64,000 nucleotides of DNA from JADJPF01 sp964492845 (lineage in GTDB: Bacteria; Acidobacteriota; Blastocatellia; Chloracidobacteriales; JADJPF01), in contig CAZBMZ010000012.1 in NCBI GenBank assembly GCA_964492845.1, positions 62,001-126,000 of the forward strand, written 5' to 3'. A program made the position numbers and the translations under genes. Numbering within the stretch: position 1 is the first letter of the stretch; each line of letters begins with the position of its first letter. The notes under the pieces are model-generated. The model ran no database searches, had not been told where the DNA came from, and was given only the letters and a program-made list of their open reading frames with translations. Positions 33,532 to 42,860 of the stretch are shown piece by piece.

Positions 33532-35157
33532 CTATTTTCCTTCAGGCCATTGGAAATCCTGATACATTACTCTCAAACGTTTTTTATCAAATTTTCCTAC
33601 ACTTGTCTTAGGTATTTCCTTAATAATTTCTACGGCGTTTGGAATCCACCAAGGAGCAAATCTTTCTTTCAAATAGCTAATAACTTCTGTTGTATCAAAA
33701 TCTTCGGCAAAGGCTGGTTTAGGAACAACACAGGCCAAAGGTCGTTCAACCCATTTTTCATGCGCTACAGCAATAACCGCAGCCTCTTGAATTTTAGGAT
33801 GCCCAAGTAAAGCATTTTCTAAATCAACGCTAGAAATCCATTCACCGCCACTTTTAATTAAATCCTTAGTTCTATCTACAATAGCAATATAACCTTCTTG
33901 GTCAATAGTTACCACATCGCCAGTTGAAAACCAACCATCAACAAAAGCTTCTGCTCGTTCTGTAGTTGCATAGTAGCTTTTTGCTACCCAAGGGCCTTTA
34001 ACTTGCAGTTCGCCGCGTGTTTCCGCGTCCCAAGGAACTACTTTTCCATCATCGTCAACAGCACGAATTTCTACACAAGCAGATGGAATACCTTGTTTAG
34101 TTCTATAACTCATTTGTTGTTCTGCTGGTAAGCTTAATAAACTGCTTTTTAGCTTAGCCATAGAACCTAGTGGAGAAAGTTCTGTCATTCCCCAAGCTTG
34201 TATAACAGGAATATTGTAGTTATTTTGGAAATATTCAATCATTGAAGCAGGAACAGCCGAACCACCTATTACAATAGAGCGCAGGTTTTCTAAATTAAAT
34301 TTTTCATGGTCAAGTATTGCCATTATACCTAACCAAATAGTGGGTACTCCTGCGGTAAGGCTTACTTTTTCTTCTGAAATTAATTGAATAATATCGCGTG
34401 GCTGCATAAAGTGATTTGGGAAGACTTGGCTTGCTCCTACCATAGTTGCTGCATATGGAAGCCCCCAAGCATTAGCATGAAACATTGGAACAACTGGAAA
34501 AACAACATCTTTTTCACATAAACCCATATTGTCAGCCATCCCAATAGCCATTGAATGCAGGTAAACAGAACGATGTGAATAAAGCACTCCTTTTGGATGT
34601 CCTGTAGTTCCAGAGGTATAACAAAGCCCTGCGGCCATATTTTCATTTTCTATTTTGGGTAAAACAAAATCTTTTGGCTCTTGAGCCAATAACTTTTCAT
34701 ATGAATCAGCATTAAGTTCTTCAACCTCATTTTCACACATTACAACAAAATGTTTAACAGTTGTTAAATGTGAAGCAAATTGTTTTACTAATGGTATTAA
34801 TGAAGGATCAAAAAATAATGCTTGGTCTTCAGCATGATTAATAATATAAGTGATTTGATCAGCAGCCAAACGAATATTTACAGTATGAACAACAGCACCA
34901 ATACAAGGAATAGCAAAATAAAGCTCTAAATGTCGGTAATTGTTCCATGCAAAAGTAGCTACTCGATCACCTGGCTTAATGCCCATTTTTTGCAGCATTG
35001 AAGCTAATTGTAAAACACGCTGATAAAAATCTTGATAAGTGTAGCGATGTACTCCATTTGCTTGACGAGTAATAATTTCTCTTTTAGGAAAAAATTGTTT
35101 GGCCCTTTCCAACATCATAGGCACAGACAATTGAATGTCCATCATTAAACCATTCAT
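33532..35157 (-). CDS. Long/medium-chain acyl-CoA synthetase (AMP-forming)
   Basis: A 541-residue adenylate-forming ligase that activates fatty acids to acyl-CoA. The P-loop-like motif CYTSGTTGHPKGV is near 185, the A5 motif QAWGMTELSP near 320, the A7/A8 segment WFSTGDVVTID and DRTKDLIKSGGEWISS near 430, and the C-terminal lysine in PKTSVGKFDKK. The residues suit the FadD-related medium-chain group. The ATG at 35157 is preceded by AAGGAG. It may feed beta-oxidation or lipid repair, as no other fatty acid gene is adjacent. Confidence 0.88.
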   Translation of the reverse strand: MNGLMMDIQLSVPMMLERAKQFFPKREIITRQANGVHRYTYQDFYQRVLQLASMLQKMGIKPGDRVATFAWNNYRHLELYFAIPCIGAVVHTVNIRLAADQITYIINHAEDQALFFDPSLIPLVKQFASHLTTVKHFVVMCENEVEELNADSYEKLLAQEPKDFVLPKIENENMAAGLCYTSGTTGHPKGVLYSHRSVYLHSMAIGMADNMGLCEKDVVFPVVPMFHANAWGLPYAATMVGASQVFPNHFMQPRDIIQLISEEKVSLTAGVPTIWLGIMAILDHEKFNLENLRSIVIGGSAVPASMIEYFQNNYNIPVIQAWGMTELSPLGSMAKLKSSLLSLPAEQQMSYRTKQGIPSACVEIRAVDDDGKVVPWDAETRGELQVKGPWVAKSYYATTERAEAFVDGWFSTGDVVTIDQEGYIAIVDRTKDLIKSGGEWISSVDLENALLGHPKIQEAAVIAVAHEKWVERPLACVVPKPAFAEDFDTTEVISYLKERFAPWWIPNAVEIIKEIPKTSVGKFDKKRLRVMYQDFQWPEGK

Positions 35158-35294
35158 AAAAATATTGTCTCCTTAAAATTGATAAATAAAAATAGGGAAT
35201 TTTTGCGGGTATTTTCTAAAAGGTGGATTATAGAATATTAGGAGTTTTTTCTAAAGATTCTATTGATGACAAAATTCTTAATTTATTGGAATAA

Positions 35295-35332
35295 CTAGGC
35301 AAACAAGCTTTTATTTAGCTTTATCTGCCTAG
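35295..35332 (-). terminator. Nested hairpin after the secreted hypothetical gene
   Basis: CTAGGCA (35295-35301) pairs with TGCCTAG (35326-35332), and AAGCT with AGCTT inside. It follows the stop of the gene ending at 35358 on the minus strand, but without a strong U-tract, so this is a tentative call. Confidence 0.4.
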
Positions 35333-35357
35333 CTAATACCATACAATATTTACATTA

Positions 35358-36098
35358 TTATTTTAACTTAGATATTTGTAGCTTAGTTTGATCTACTAAG
35401 CGCGTGTTTTCTTGCCAAATCCAAGCAATCACTTTTTCAATAGGATAATACTGGCCTCTTTCTTTCCAAGTAACTTGTTTTATTTGTGGGTACAGTTCAA
35501 ACACAGGCTTCATCTGTTCGCTATAATCATAAACATATTTATGTTGCTCTAGTCCAACCCTCAATGACCAAATAGGAGTGACTGTTTCATAACCACGAAT
35601 TATTCCTTTTATTGACTTAACCAATTCACTTTGATTATTTTTTTCATATTTTATAAGAAAAGCGTCTATCGCTCTTTTTGTTTCGTCAACCTTTGGTTGA
35701 TATTGGCTAAAAGTGATTCCACTAGTAGCAGCCGATAAAGACGTTAATGATTGTAAAGCTGTGTTGGCATCACTAATAAACTGAGGATCTACTTTAGCTG
35801 GGATCTCACCAACACCAACATTTAAACTAGCAACTTCTTGTAAAGAAGAAGTAACTACTAAACCATTGCCTGCGTCAACTATTACCTGACTCATAGTTAT
35901 ATTAATTAGTCGTCCAGCTACTTCACGCCCGTTTGTATAACGCACACGAACTTGTATTTGTGGGCTATTTGCAGCAGGTTTAGCTACTTCTTTTGTTTCT
36001 TTAGTGCTAGAACGTTTTTTCTTTTTTTGAGGGGTTATAGCCGAAGTTAAAGAAACACAAACTATTAAGACAAGAAATAATAAGCTAGCCTTTTTCAT
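35358..36098 (-). CDS. Secreted hypothetical protein
   Basis: A 246-residue protein with a signal peptide (residues 1-20, LLFLVLIVCVSLTSA) and a lysine-rich stretch just behind it. A short beta-rich segment follows at about 48-95 (VRVRYTNGREVAGRLINI), resembling a small Sm/PilZ-like barrel, then a helical C-terminal half. I do not recognise a family. It is the only gene between the acyl-CoA synthetase and serA, which is divergent. Confidence 0.5.
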   Translation of the reverse strand: MKKASLLFLVLIVCVSLTSAITPQKKKKRSSTKETKEVAKPAANSPQIQVRVRYTNGREVAGRLINITMSQVIVDAGNGLVVTSSLQEVASLNVGVGEIPAKVDPQFISDANTALQSLTSLSAATSGITFSQYQPKVDETKRAIDAFLIKYEKNNQSELVKSIKGIIRGYETVTPIWSLRVGLEQHKYVYDYSEQMKPVFELYPQIKQVTWKERGQYYPIEKVIAWIWQENTRLVDQTKLQISKLK

Positions 36099-36343
36099 AA
36101 TTTTTACCTTATGCCTTAGAAATAAAATAGTTTCGTATAGTTTGAGGATAGAACTTATATTATATTTGCCAGCGATAAAATTTTAAGCAAAAATTTTTGT
36201 TTTTTTCCCAGTTTTACCCCAAATTAAGAATTTTCTCGAAAATAAAAACCCTTCTTTCTCCAAATCTAGCTTTGATAGTCAAAAACTTATTATAAAATGA
36301 CTGCCACCTAAAAAGATAAAGAAGGTAAAACAGGAGGCCGTGT

Positions 36344-37543
36344 ATGACTAGAATTCTGCTTGCAGATAAACTTCACTCAACTTGTATTTCAGCATTACAA
36401 CAAATTAACTCTTTAGAAGTAGTTAATAAACCTGATTTAAGCGCAGATACTTTGGTAGAAGCATTAGATGGTATAGATATTTTGGTAGTTCGTAGCACTA
36501 AAGTAACTACCAAAGCTTTAGAAGCTGCTAAATCCTTAAGTTTAATTATTCGTGCTGGAGCAGGAACTAACACTATAGATGTAAAAGGAGCTTCTAAACG
36601 GGGTATTTACGTAACAAATTGTCCTGGTAAAAACGCTGCCGCAGTAGCAGAACTTGCTTTAGGGCTAATGCTGGCAATTGACCGTCGTATTCCAGATAAT
36701 GTTATTGAAATGCGCCAAGGCAAGTGGAATAAAAAGAAATTCTCTAAAGCAAGTGGTCTAAAAGGTCGTACTCTTGGAATCATTGGTCTTGGTCAGATTG
36801 GTCAAGATGTAATTACTCGTAGCCAAGCTTTTGGTATGGAAGTTATTGGATGGTCACGCTCTTTAACTCCAGAAAAAGCAGAAGAACTTAATATAAAATT
36901 TGCCTCTACACCTTTAGAAGTTGCCTCTTGTGCAGATATTGTTTCTGTACATTTAGCCCTTGCCGATGGCACTAAAAACTTAATCAATAGAGAATTTTTA
37001 GCTACAATGAAAAAAGGCTCTACTTTTATTAATACTTCTCGCGGCGAAGTAGTAGATGAAGAAGCCCTAGCCAAAGAACTAGCGTCAGGCAGGCTATTTG
37101 CTGGCCTAGATGTTTTTGCTCAAGAGCCTGCTGGCGGTGAAGCTGAAATAAGTTTTCCAATTTCTACTTCTGCTAATCTTTATGGTACACACCACATAGG
37201 AGCATCCACCGACCAAGCAGAAAGCGAAACAGGCGATGAAGTAGTCCGAATAGTCAAATGTTTTCTAAATGGTGAAGAAATTCCTAATTGTGTTAACTTA
37301 CGTCGTGGTTCTAGTGTAAATTATGGAATAGTAGTAAGACATGAAGATCGTGTAGGAGTTTTAGCAGCCATATTTGGAGTATTAAAAGAACATGGCTGCA
37401 ACGTTCAAGAAATGCAAAACCAAATATTTGAAGGTGCTGTTGCTGCCTGCGCCAAAATTATGTTAGATGCCCCTGCTCCACAAGACGCAGTAAATTTAAT
37501 TAAGGAATGTGATGGCGTTTTATACGTCGCTACAGTAGGATAA
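36344..37543 (+). CDS. serA: D-3-phosphoglycerate dehydrogenase
   Basis: It catalyses the first step of phosphorylated serine synthesis, oxidising 3-phosphoglycerate with NAD+. It has 399 residues. The NAD-binding glycine motif is LGIIGLGQIGQDV near 143. The catalytic arginine is in FINTSRGEVVDEEAL near 225, the glutamate in the following segment, and the histidine in YGTHHIGASTDQAE near 280. A C-terminal ACT-type regulatory domain at 320-399 (VVRHEDRVGVLAAIFGVL) may bind serine. The start is supported by AGGAGG eight bases upstream. A terminator hairpin follows, then the convergent respiratory operon. Confidence 0.9.
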   Translation: MTRILLADKLHSTCISALQQINSLEVVNKPDLSADTLVEALDGIDILVVRSTKVTTKALEAAKSLSLIIRAGAGTNTIDVKGASKRGIYVTNCPGKNAAAVAELALGLMLAIDRRIPDNVIEMRQGKWNKKKFSKASGLKGRTLGIIGLGQIGQDVITRSQAFGMEVIGWSRSLTPEKAEELNIKFASTPLEVASCADIVSVHLALADGTKNLINREFLATMKKGSTFINTSRGEVVDEEALAKELASGRLFAGLDVFAQEPAGGEAEISFPISTSANLYGTHHIGASTDQAESETGDEVVRIVKCFLNGEEIPNCVNLRRGSSVNYGIVVRHEDRVGVLAAIFGVLKEHGCNVQEMQNQIFEGAVAACAKIMLDAPAPQDAVNLIKECDGVLYVATVG

Positions 37544-37571
37544 AAGTTTTACAAAAAATCCAAAACAAAAT

Positions 37572-37600
37572 CGCCATTACTACTTTTAATAGCAATGGCG
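37572..37600. terminator. Bidirectional terminator between serA and the respiratory operon
   Basis: CGCCATT (37572-37578) pairs with AATGGCG (37594-37600) across a 15-base loop. T-rich stretches lie on both flanks (TTGTTTTGTTTTT on the plus strand, ATTTTGTTTTGG on the minus), so it can serve both convergent units. Confidence 0.7.
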
Positions 37601-37626
37601 AGCTTGTTTTGTTTTTAGAAAATTGA

Positions 37627-37947
37627 TTAAAAGAAAATGCGTTGTTGGACATCCCAATGTCTTGTTACATAATCTCCTAATGTTATAAGAAGCATTAAAC
37701 CTAACCAGCCAAAACTCCCTACAACAACTACCCATAACAAACGGGTACTATAGAAAATGTGCATAAAAAATAGCACTACCAATGTGCCTTTGGTGACGGC
37801 TATGCCCATAGCTACAAAGTTACTTGCCATGCCTAAATCAATAAAAGCTACATAATAAGTTAGCACTGTAAAAACTAGCAATGCGCCTAGAATTGCAGCA
37901 TAAGTTGTGGGTGAAACAATATGATGTTCAGCGTGTTTTTCAGACAT
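37627..37947 (-). CDS. Cytochrome c oxidase subunit IV-type protein
   Basis: A 106-residue protein with three transmembrane helices (TYAAILGALLVFTVLTYYVAF, then VAMGIAVTKGTLVVLFFMHI and LWVVVVGSFGWLGLML). It matches the CyoD/CtaF-type small subunit of heme-copper oxidases. The lysine and histidine in TKGTLVVLFFMHIFYS are typical. It is the last gene of the 12-gene respiratory operon, 40 bases after the subunit III gene. It probably stabilises the oxidase complex. Confidence 0.85.
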   Translation of the reverse strand: MSEKHAEHHIVSPTTYAAILGALLVFTVLTYYVAFIDLGMASNFVAMGIAVTKGTLVVLFFMHIFYSTRLLWVVVVGSFGWLGLMLLITLGDYVTRHWDVQQRIFF

Positions 37948-37987
37948 AAAATTTTACCTTTCCCCTATTATCATCAAGCTTCAAGTA

Positions 37988-38755
37988 TTAATGATGATGA
38001 CGGCCAATTAAATAAAGGAGTGGGAATAAGAAAATCCAAACTATATCAACAAAGTGCCAATAAAGTCCGACTAGTTCCACTGGAGAATTATATTCTTTAG
38101 AAAATGTATTTTTTGCAGAGAGAAAAATTAACCAGATAAGTAAGCCTGCACCAATAATCATGTGGAAAGCATGAAGGCCAGTCATAGCAAAATAAAGAGA
38201 GAAAAAGATTTGTATTTCTCTTAAAGGCTTTTTATCGCCTGCTTCTGAATGATGGGTGCTTGCCCCATGACTGCTACTAGAAGAACCACTATGATCAAGT
38301 GCGGCACCTGTTTTAGGGTCGTGATGTGAAGCAAAGTCAAAATGCCGGCCTGGTACTAAGCCATGTTCAAATTTGTCTTTATATTCAAAGTACTTAACAC
38401 CTAAGAATGTACCGCCTAGGATTAAGGTTAAGATTAGAAAGATAATCAAATTTGTTTTCTTACCAACTTGCGCACTATAAACAGACATTGCCATAGTAAA
38501 ACTGCTAATAATCAGCACAAATGTATTGCCTAGACCCATTTTGACATCTAGTGCATTACTAGCAATAGCAAAAGCATCTGGGTAAGTAGAACGATAAATT
38601 ACATAAGCTAAAAACAAGCCACCAAAGAACATAATTTCTGTGGCTAGGAAGACCCACATAGCAAGCCATGTGGTATCTTTTTGTTGGTCTAAATCTTGGA
38701 AATGGTGGGCTAACGCCGGATGATGTCCTGTTGCGTGATCACTATGCACGGGCAT
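37988..38755 (-). CDS. coxC: Cytochrome c oxidase subunit III
   Basis: A 255-residue subunit with about five transmembrane helices, including WLAMWVFLATEIMFFGGLF at the start and the conserved GLYWHFVDIVWIFLFPLLYL at the end. Most subunit III proteins have a short loop between the middle helices. Here a His/Ser/Gly-rich insert of about 45 residues (near 145-185, with HSGSSSSSHGASTHH) is present. The N terminus is also His-rich. Its ATG overlaps the end of coxA by 14 bases, indicating coupling. Confidence 0.92.
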   Translation of the reverse strand: MPVHSDHATGHHPALAHHFQDLDQQKDTTWLAMWVFLATEIMFFGGLFLAYVIYRSTYPDAFAIASNALDVKMGLGNTFVLIISSFTMAMSVYSAQVGKKTNLIIFLILTLILGGTFLGVKYFEYKDKFEHGLVPGRHFDFASHHDPKTGAALDHSGSSSSSHGASTHHSEAGDKKPLREIQIFFSLYFAMTGLHAFHMIIGAGLLIWLIFLSAKNTFSKEYNSPVELVGLYWHFVDIVWIFLFPLLYLIGRHHH

Positions 38756-40409
38756 TTACCTCCTTAGATAGTTCTTGAGGAAAATCTTTGATGAAATCTC
38801 GGTTAGCGTAGTTATATGGGTCTTCTGTTACAATTGGAGTTTCGTGGAAATTTTCAACTATAGGTGGAGAAGAAGCTTTTTCCCATTCAAGGCCAGTTGC
38901 TTTCCAAGGATTAGAATTAACTGCTCTACCATAAAATAATGACCAAACCATATACATTACAGCCAGTAAAAATCCTAAACCAAGTACAGAACCGCCAGCA
39001 GTAGACATTATGTTAAGTAGTTGAAATTCATCAGTATAACTAGCATAACGGCGAGGCATGCCTAAATAACCTAAAACAAACTGTGGAAAGAATGTAAGGT
39101 TAAAACCAGAGAAAACTAAAATCATAGAGAATCTAGCAATACTTTCTGGATACATTTTACCTGTCATCTTAGGCCACCAAAAATGTATTCCAGCCATAAA
39201 TGCCATTACAAGACCACCTACCATCACATAATGAAAGTGTGCAACAACAAAATATGTGTCGTGAACGTGAACGTCAAAACCTAGAGCAGATAGGAATAAT
39301 CCTGTCAAACCACCAATTAAAAACAAGCCTTGGAAACCAAAAACATAAAGCATTGGGGTATCATAGGAAATTGACCCCTTATACATAGTTGCTGTCCAGT
39401 TAAATACTTTAATAGCTGAGAAAATACCTACTAAGTAGCTTAATATAGAAAATATCAAGGCTGAGTATACTGATTGACCAGCAACAATCATATGGTGGCC
39501 CCATACAACAAAGCTAAAGATAACAAATCCAACATTAGCAAAAGCAATTGCACGATAACCAAATATACTTCTTCGAGAAAAACAAGTTACTACTTCATTG
39601 ATTACGCCCATACCTGGAACAATCATAATATAAACGGCTGGGTGGGAGTAAAACCAAAATAGATGTTGAAATAGTACAGGGTCGCCGCCTAAAGCAGGGT
39701 CAAATATCCCAAGCTTAAATAACTTTTCAAGACCTGCCATCATTAAGGTTACAGCAATTACAGGGGTACCTAGAATTTGAATAATACTAGTCGCATAAAG
39801 TGACCAAACCATTAAAGGTAATCTAAACCAACTTAGACCTGGCGCACGCATACGGTGAATTGTCACCATAAAGTTTAGTCCAGTTAAAATTGATGAAAAC
39901 CCAGTAATAAATAAGCCCAACACAACTGGCACGACATGCGTTTGCGATGCAGAGGTACTATAAGGAGTGTAGAAAGTCCAGCCTGTATCAACCCCACCAG
40001 CTACTATAGTGTAAATAGTAAATGTTGCACCTACTATATATACATACCAACTAAGTAAATTCAGCTTAGGAAAGGCAACATCTTTTGCTCCTAACATCAA
40101 AGGCAAAAGGAAATTACCTAAAACAGCCGGTACAGCCGGAATAATAAAGAAAAACACCATTACTATTCCGTGCATAGTAAAGAGCTTATTATAATTATCT
40201 GGTTCAAAAAGATCTGAAGCTGGGGTCATTAATTCCAAGCGCATTAAAGATGCAAATATTCCCCCAATAAAAAACATTGCCGTGATTGAAACAAGGTAAA
40301 GCCAAGCTATTCTTTTGTGATCATAGGTTAAAAACCACGACTGAAGAGTATAGCCAGCAGTTAAATAGTTTTCTTGTTCCTTTTGTTGCGGTACAGTTGT
40401 AACACTCAT
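38742..40409 (-). CDS. coxA: Cytochrome c oxidase subunit I, A2-type heme-copper oxidase
   Basis: The 555-residue catalytic subunit that reduces O2 at the heme a3-CuB site, with 12 or more transmembrane helices. Ligand histidines are visible in MHGIVMVFFFI (heme a), YSHPAVYIMIVPGMG (CuB His and the cross-linked Tyr region), WGHHMIVAGQS (CuB pair) and HFHYVMVGG (hemes a3 and a). The helix VI motif is YSHPAV instead of GHPEV, so the D-channel glutamate is replaced by the Tyr-Ser pair that defines A2 enzymes such as those of Thermus and Rhodothermus. Coupled to coxB upstream and coxC downstream. Confidence 0.95.
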   Translation of the reverse strand: MSVTTVPQQKEQENYLTAGYTLQSWFLTYDHKRIAWLYLVSITAMFFIGGIFASLMRLELMTPASDLFEPDNYNKLFTMHGIVMVFFFIIPAVPAVLGNFLLPLMLGAKDVAFPKLNLLSWYVYIVGATFTIYTIVAGGVDTGWTFYTPYSTSASQTHVVPVVLGLFITGFSSILTGLNFMVTIHRMRAPGLSWFRLPLMVWSLYATSIIQILGTPVIAVTLMMAGLEKLFKLGIFDPALGGDPVLFQHLFWFYSHPAVYIMIVPGMGVINEVVTCFSRRSIFGYRAIAFANVGFVIFSFVVWGHHMIVAGQSVYSALIFSILSYLVGIFSAIKVFNWTATMYKGSISYDTPMLYVFGFQGLFLIGGLTGLFLSALGFDVHVHDTYFVVAHFHYVMVGGLVMAFMAGIHFWWPKMTGKMYPESIARFSMILVFSGFNLTFFPQFVLGYLGMPRRYASYTDEFQLLNIMSTAGGSVLGLGFLLAVMYMVWSLFYGRAVNSNPWKATGLEWEKASSPPIVENFHETPIVTEDPYNYANRDFIKDFPQELSKEVNARA

Positions 40410-40417
40410 ATGCGTCC

Positions 40418-41506
40418 CTATTTTTTAGCTGGCTCACTTTTTGTTGGTGAACCAGATGTGTTGTTTTCTGTTTTTGGTTTTTGATCCCCTGTAGATTTTG
40501 CTGTTGGTGCTGGTGTTGCATTTGTGGCTGTTGGTACTGGTGTTGCTGTTTTGCTAGGAGTATTACCAGCAACAACAGGGGTTAAAGTTCTCATATAAGA
40601 AATTAACTGTAGTATTTGCTCTTCAGTAATCAAACCTTTATAAGTTGGCATATTGCTAGGAAAGCCTTCTACTACTTTAGCATTTGGATCTAGCAAGGAC
40701 TCGCGCAAATAACGTTCCTCTGCTGTTAGAGAACTACCGCCTTCTAAACGAACTTGTTTTCCATAAATACCTTCTAGGTTTGGCCCTTTAGTTGCGGATT
40801 GTGGGCTATGACAACTAACACATCCTAGAGTTTTGAAAAGCTTTTGCCCAGCTTCTGACAAGGAAGCGTCTTTACTATTAGCTAGCCAATCTTCATAGTC
40901 TTTTTGCTCCATAACTATTATAGAACCAATCATACCAGAATGCTTAGTTCCACAATATTCAGCGCAAAATAGATGGTATTTTCCTGGTTTAGTGGCTTCA
41001 AACCACATTTTTGAGTAACTACCAGGGATCACATCAGCTTTGACGCGAAAAGCCGGGATATAAAAGCTATGAAGTACATCTTCAGAAGTCATAGTAAGTC
41101 TAACAGCTTTACCAACAGGAACATGCAATTCATTTATTTCACGGTGTCCATTGAGATGCTGCATCTTCCACATCCATTGTTTACCAGTAACATAGATATC
41201 CATAGCCTCTTTAGGTGGTGAAGCCATTTTGAAAAAGATTATAGCTCCCCAAAAAAACATCACAAAAGAAATGCCTAAAGGTATAACAATCCAGGTTATT
41301 TCTAGTAAAAGGTTAGAAACCGTCATAGGTGGACAATCAGCATCAGAACGACGACGATATTTCACCGCAAAGAAGGCTATTAGACCTGAAACTAACACTG
41401 TAAAAAATGCTGAGACTACCGTTAAAAACAAGTAAAGTAAATCTACTTGTAATGCGAAGGTGGAAGCCTGTTCTGGAAGAAATGGTACACCCGAACTTAA
41501 CTGCAT
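40418..41506 (-). CDS. coxB: Cytochrome c oxidase subunit II with fused cytochrome c domain (caa3-type)
   Basis: A 362-residue subunit. Two N-terminal transmembrane helices (LLYLFLTVVSAFFTVLVSG and the region near 60-90) are followed by a cupredoxin domain. Its CuA motif is CAEYCGTKHSGM near 180, with the aromatic electron-entry segment WMWKMQHLNG near 120. A C-terminal cytochrome c domain has CVSCH near 230 and the methionine in NMPTYKG. The last ~50 residues are a Thr/Pro/Ala/Lys-rich low-complexity tail. The fused heme domain makes the enzyme caa3-like and able to receive electrons from ActA/ActE or soluble cytochrome c. Confidence 0.93.
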   Translation of the reverse strand: MQLSSGVPFLPEQASTFALQVDLLYLFLTVVSAFFTVLVSGLIAFFAVKYRRRSDADCPPMTVSNLLLEITWIVIPLGISFVMFFWGAIIFFKMASPPKEAMDIYVTGKQWMWKMQHLNGHREINELHVPVGKAVRLTMTSEDVLHSFYIPAFRVKADVIPGSYSKMWFEATKPGKYHLFCAEYCGTKHSGMIGSIIVMEQKDYEDWLANSKDASLSEAGQKLFKTLGCVSCHSPQSATKGPNLEGIYGKQVRLEGGSSLTAEERYLRESLLDPNAKVVEGFPSNMPTYKGLITEEQILQLISYMRTLTPVVAGNTPSKTATPVPTATNATPAPTAKSTGDQKPKTENNTSGSPTKSEPAKK

Positions 41507-41556
41507 AATTTAACCTTACCTTTTGCCTAATTATTTATCAGAAATTTAGGTTAATC

Positions 41557-42390
41557 TTAATTTGGCTGCAACTTCTTTTTCTTACGATCATTGCGTAGAG
41601 TATTAATAATAAAAGCAGCAATAATAATTACTGTAATTGTTCCAGCCAAACGTACTACATTCATTACTGCGGCACCATATTTGCCAGTTTTAGGATCATA
41701 GTGATAGCACATCAGTAAGAGTTGATCTACAGGAGAGCCAATTTTATTTTCTGATGCTTCGACTAAGCCTAATCTTAGATCTCGTGGAGGATATTCAACT
41801 CCATAGAAATAGCGAGAAGTTTTTCCCTCTGGAGTTAAAACTATTACTCCGCTAGCGTGTGCAAAAAGATCTTTTTCTGCATCATAAACGTAACGAAAAC
41901 CGACTGTTTGGGTTAAAGTTTTTATTGAGCTTTCTTCACCCGTTAAAAAATGCCAGCCCGCTTCTGTTCCTTTGGTGATATAGCGTTCTAGATAACTCCT
42001 TTTTTTACCAGTAGCTAGTTCAGGCGTTTCTCTTGAATCAAAACTAACTACTAAAACATCAAACTCTTTTCCTACAGTAAAAGAAAGAGTATTTAAGGAT
42101 TGAATTAATCCATTAAGTACTAAAGAACATAACATTGGGCAATTATAATAAATTAAAGCTAATACTACAGGTTTTTTACCAAAATAATTCTGTAACTTAA
42201 CATTTTGCCCATTTTCATCACGAAAAACTAAATCCAAAGGAAGCTGTTGATTAAGACGTTGGTCAATACCAATATCATTTAATACTGGTGGACGTGTATT
42301 AGGAACAGCTTGAGGTAACTCTGGCTTTGTTACTTGTGCTGGCACAGAAAGAGCTAGCATCAGCATAAGTATAACCACTAGTAGCCTCAT
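41557..42390 (-). CDS. SCO1/SenC/PrrC family copper chaperone
   Basis: A 277-residue periplasmic thioredoxin-fold protein that helps build the CuA centre of subunit II. A signal peptide covers residues 1-18. The copper motif is YYNCPMLC near 80 (C-x3-C), and the ligand histidine is in LFAHASGVIVL near 180. A second hydrophobic segment near the C terminus (MNVVRLAGTITVIIIAAFII) should anchor it to the membrane. The start overlaps the previous gene by 4 bases. Placement between the complex III genes and coxB fits its role. Confidence 0.9.
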   Translation of the reverse strand: MRLLVVILMLMLALSVPAQVTKPELPQAVPNTRPPVLNDIGIDQRLNQQLPLDLVFRDENGQNVKLQNYFGKKPVVLALIYYNCPMLCSLVLNGLIQSLNTLSFTVGKEFDVLVVSFDSRETPELATGKKRSYLERYITKGTEAGWHFLTGEESSIKTLTQTVGFRYVYDAEKDLFAHASGVIVLTPEGKTSRYFYGVEYPPRDLRLGLVEASENKIGSPVDQLLLMCYHYDPKTGKYGAAVMNVVRLAGTITVIIIAAFIINTLRNDRKKKKLQPN

Positions 42391-42860
42391 CTTAATCTCC
42401 TCTCAAAAATCTGACCACTGCTTTGATCTGAAGGCATTTTTTCAGCTTTATCTATAAAGTTTTGAGCTTCATTTTCTGGTCTTGTTTCTACTCCCTTTTC
42501 AACTAGTTTATCTATTGCTTGTTCAATAGGAAGTTTTTCAATACTTGCATCACCTTCTTTAAGGATTTTTTCTTCTTTAGCTCTAAACTCCTTTAAGTCG
42601 CTTGATTGAGTAGCATTAGTTTGGAGTATAGGCTTTGGTGGCAAATTAGATCTTTGCTGATACATAGTGTTAAGAGGAGGATTATTTTTATCTTCCCACC
42701 AAGCTAAAGCCTCAAATAAACCAACTGTAGCAACATAAATAATTACTGTAGTAACAAGTAGAACAACAGTAAATTTAAATATTGCACGAACATCAATATC
42801 TTTATCCTCTAAATCCATTCGAGGATATTTTTTATGTCCAGTATCATCAGTGTTTGCCAT
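42387..42860 (-). CDS. Small single-helix membrane protein of the ACIII operon (possible ActG-like)
   Basis: A 157-residue protein with one transmembrane helix near 25-48 (IFKFTVVLLVTTVIIYVATVGLF) and a charged, mostly helical exported part (RPENEAQNFIDKAEKM). It overlaps actF by 14 bases at its start and SCO by 4 bases at its end. The position equals that of small subunits or assembly factors in other alternative complex III operons. I cannot see a motif that proves it is ActG, so the call is by context. Confidence 0.55.
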   Translation of the reverse strand: MANTDDTGHKKYPRMDLEDKDIDVRAIFKFTVVLLVTTVIIYVATVGLFEALAWWEDKNNPPLNTMYQQRSNLPPKPILQTNATQSSDLKEFRAKEEKILKEGDASIEKLPIEQAIDKLVEKGVETRPENEAQNFIDKAEKMPSDQSSGQIFERRLR

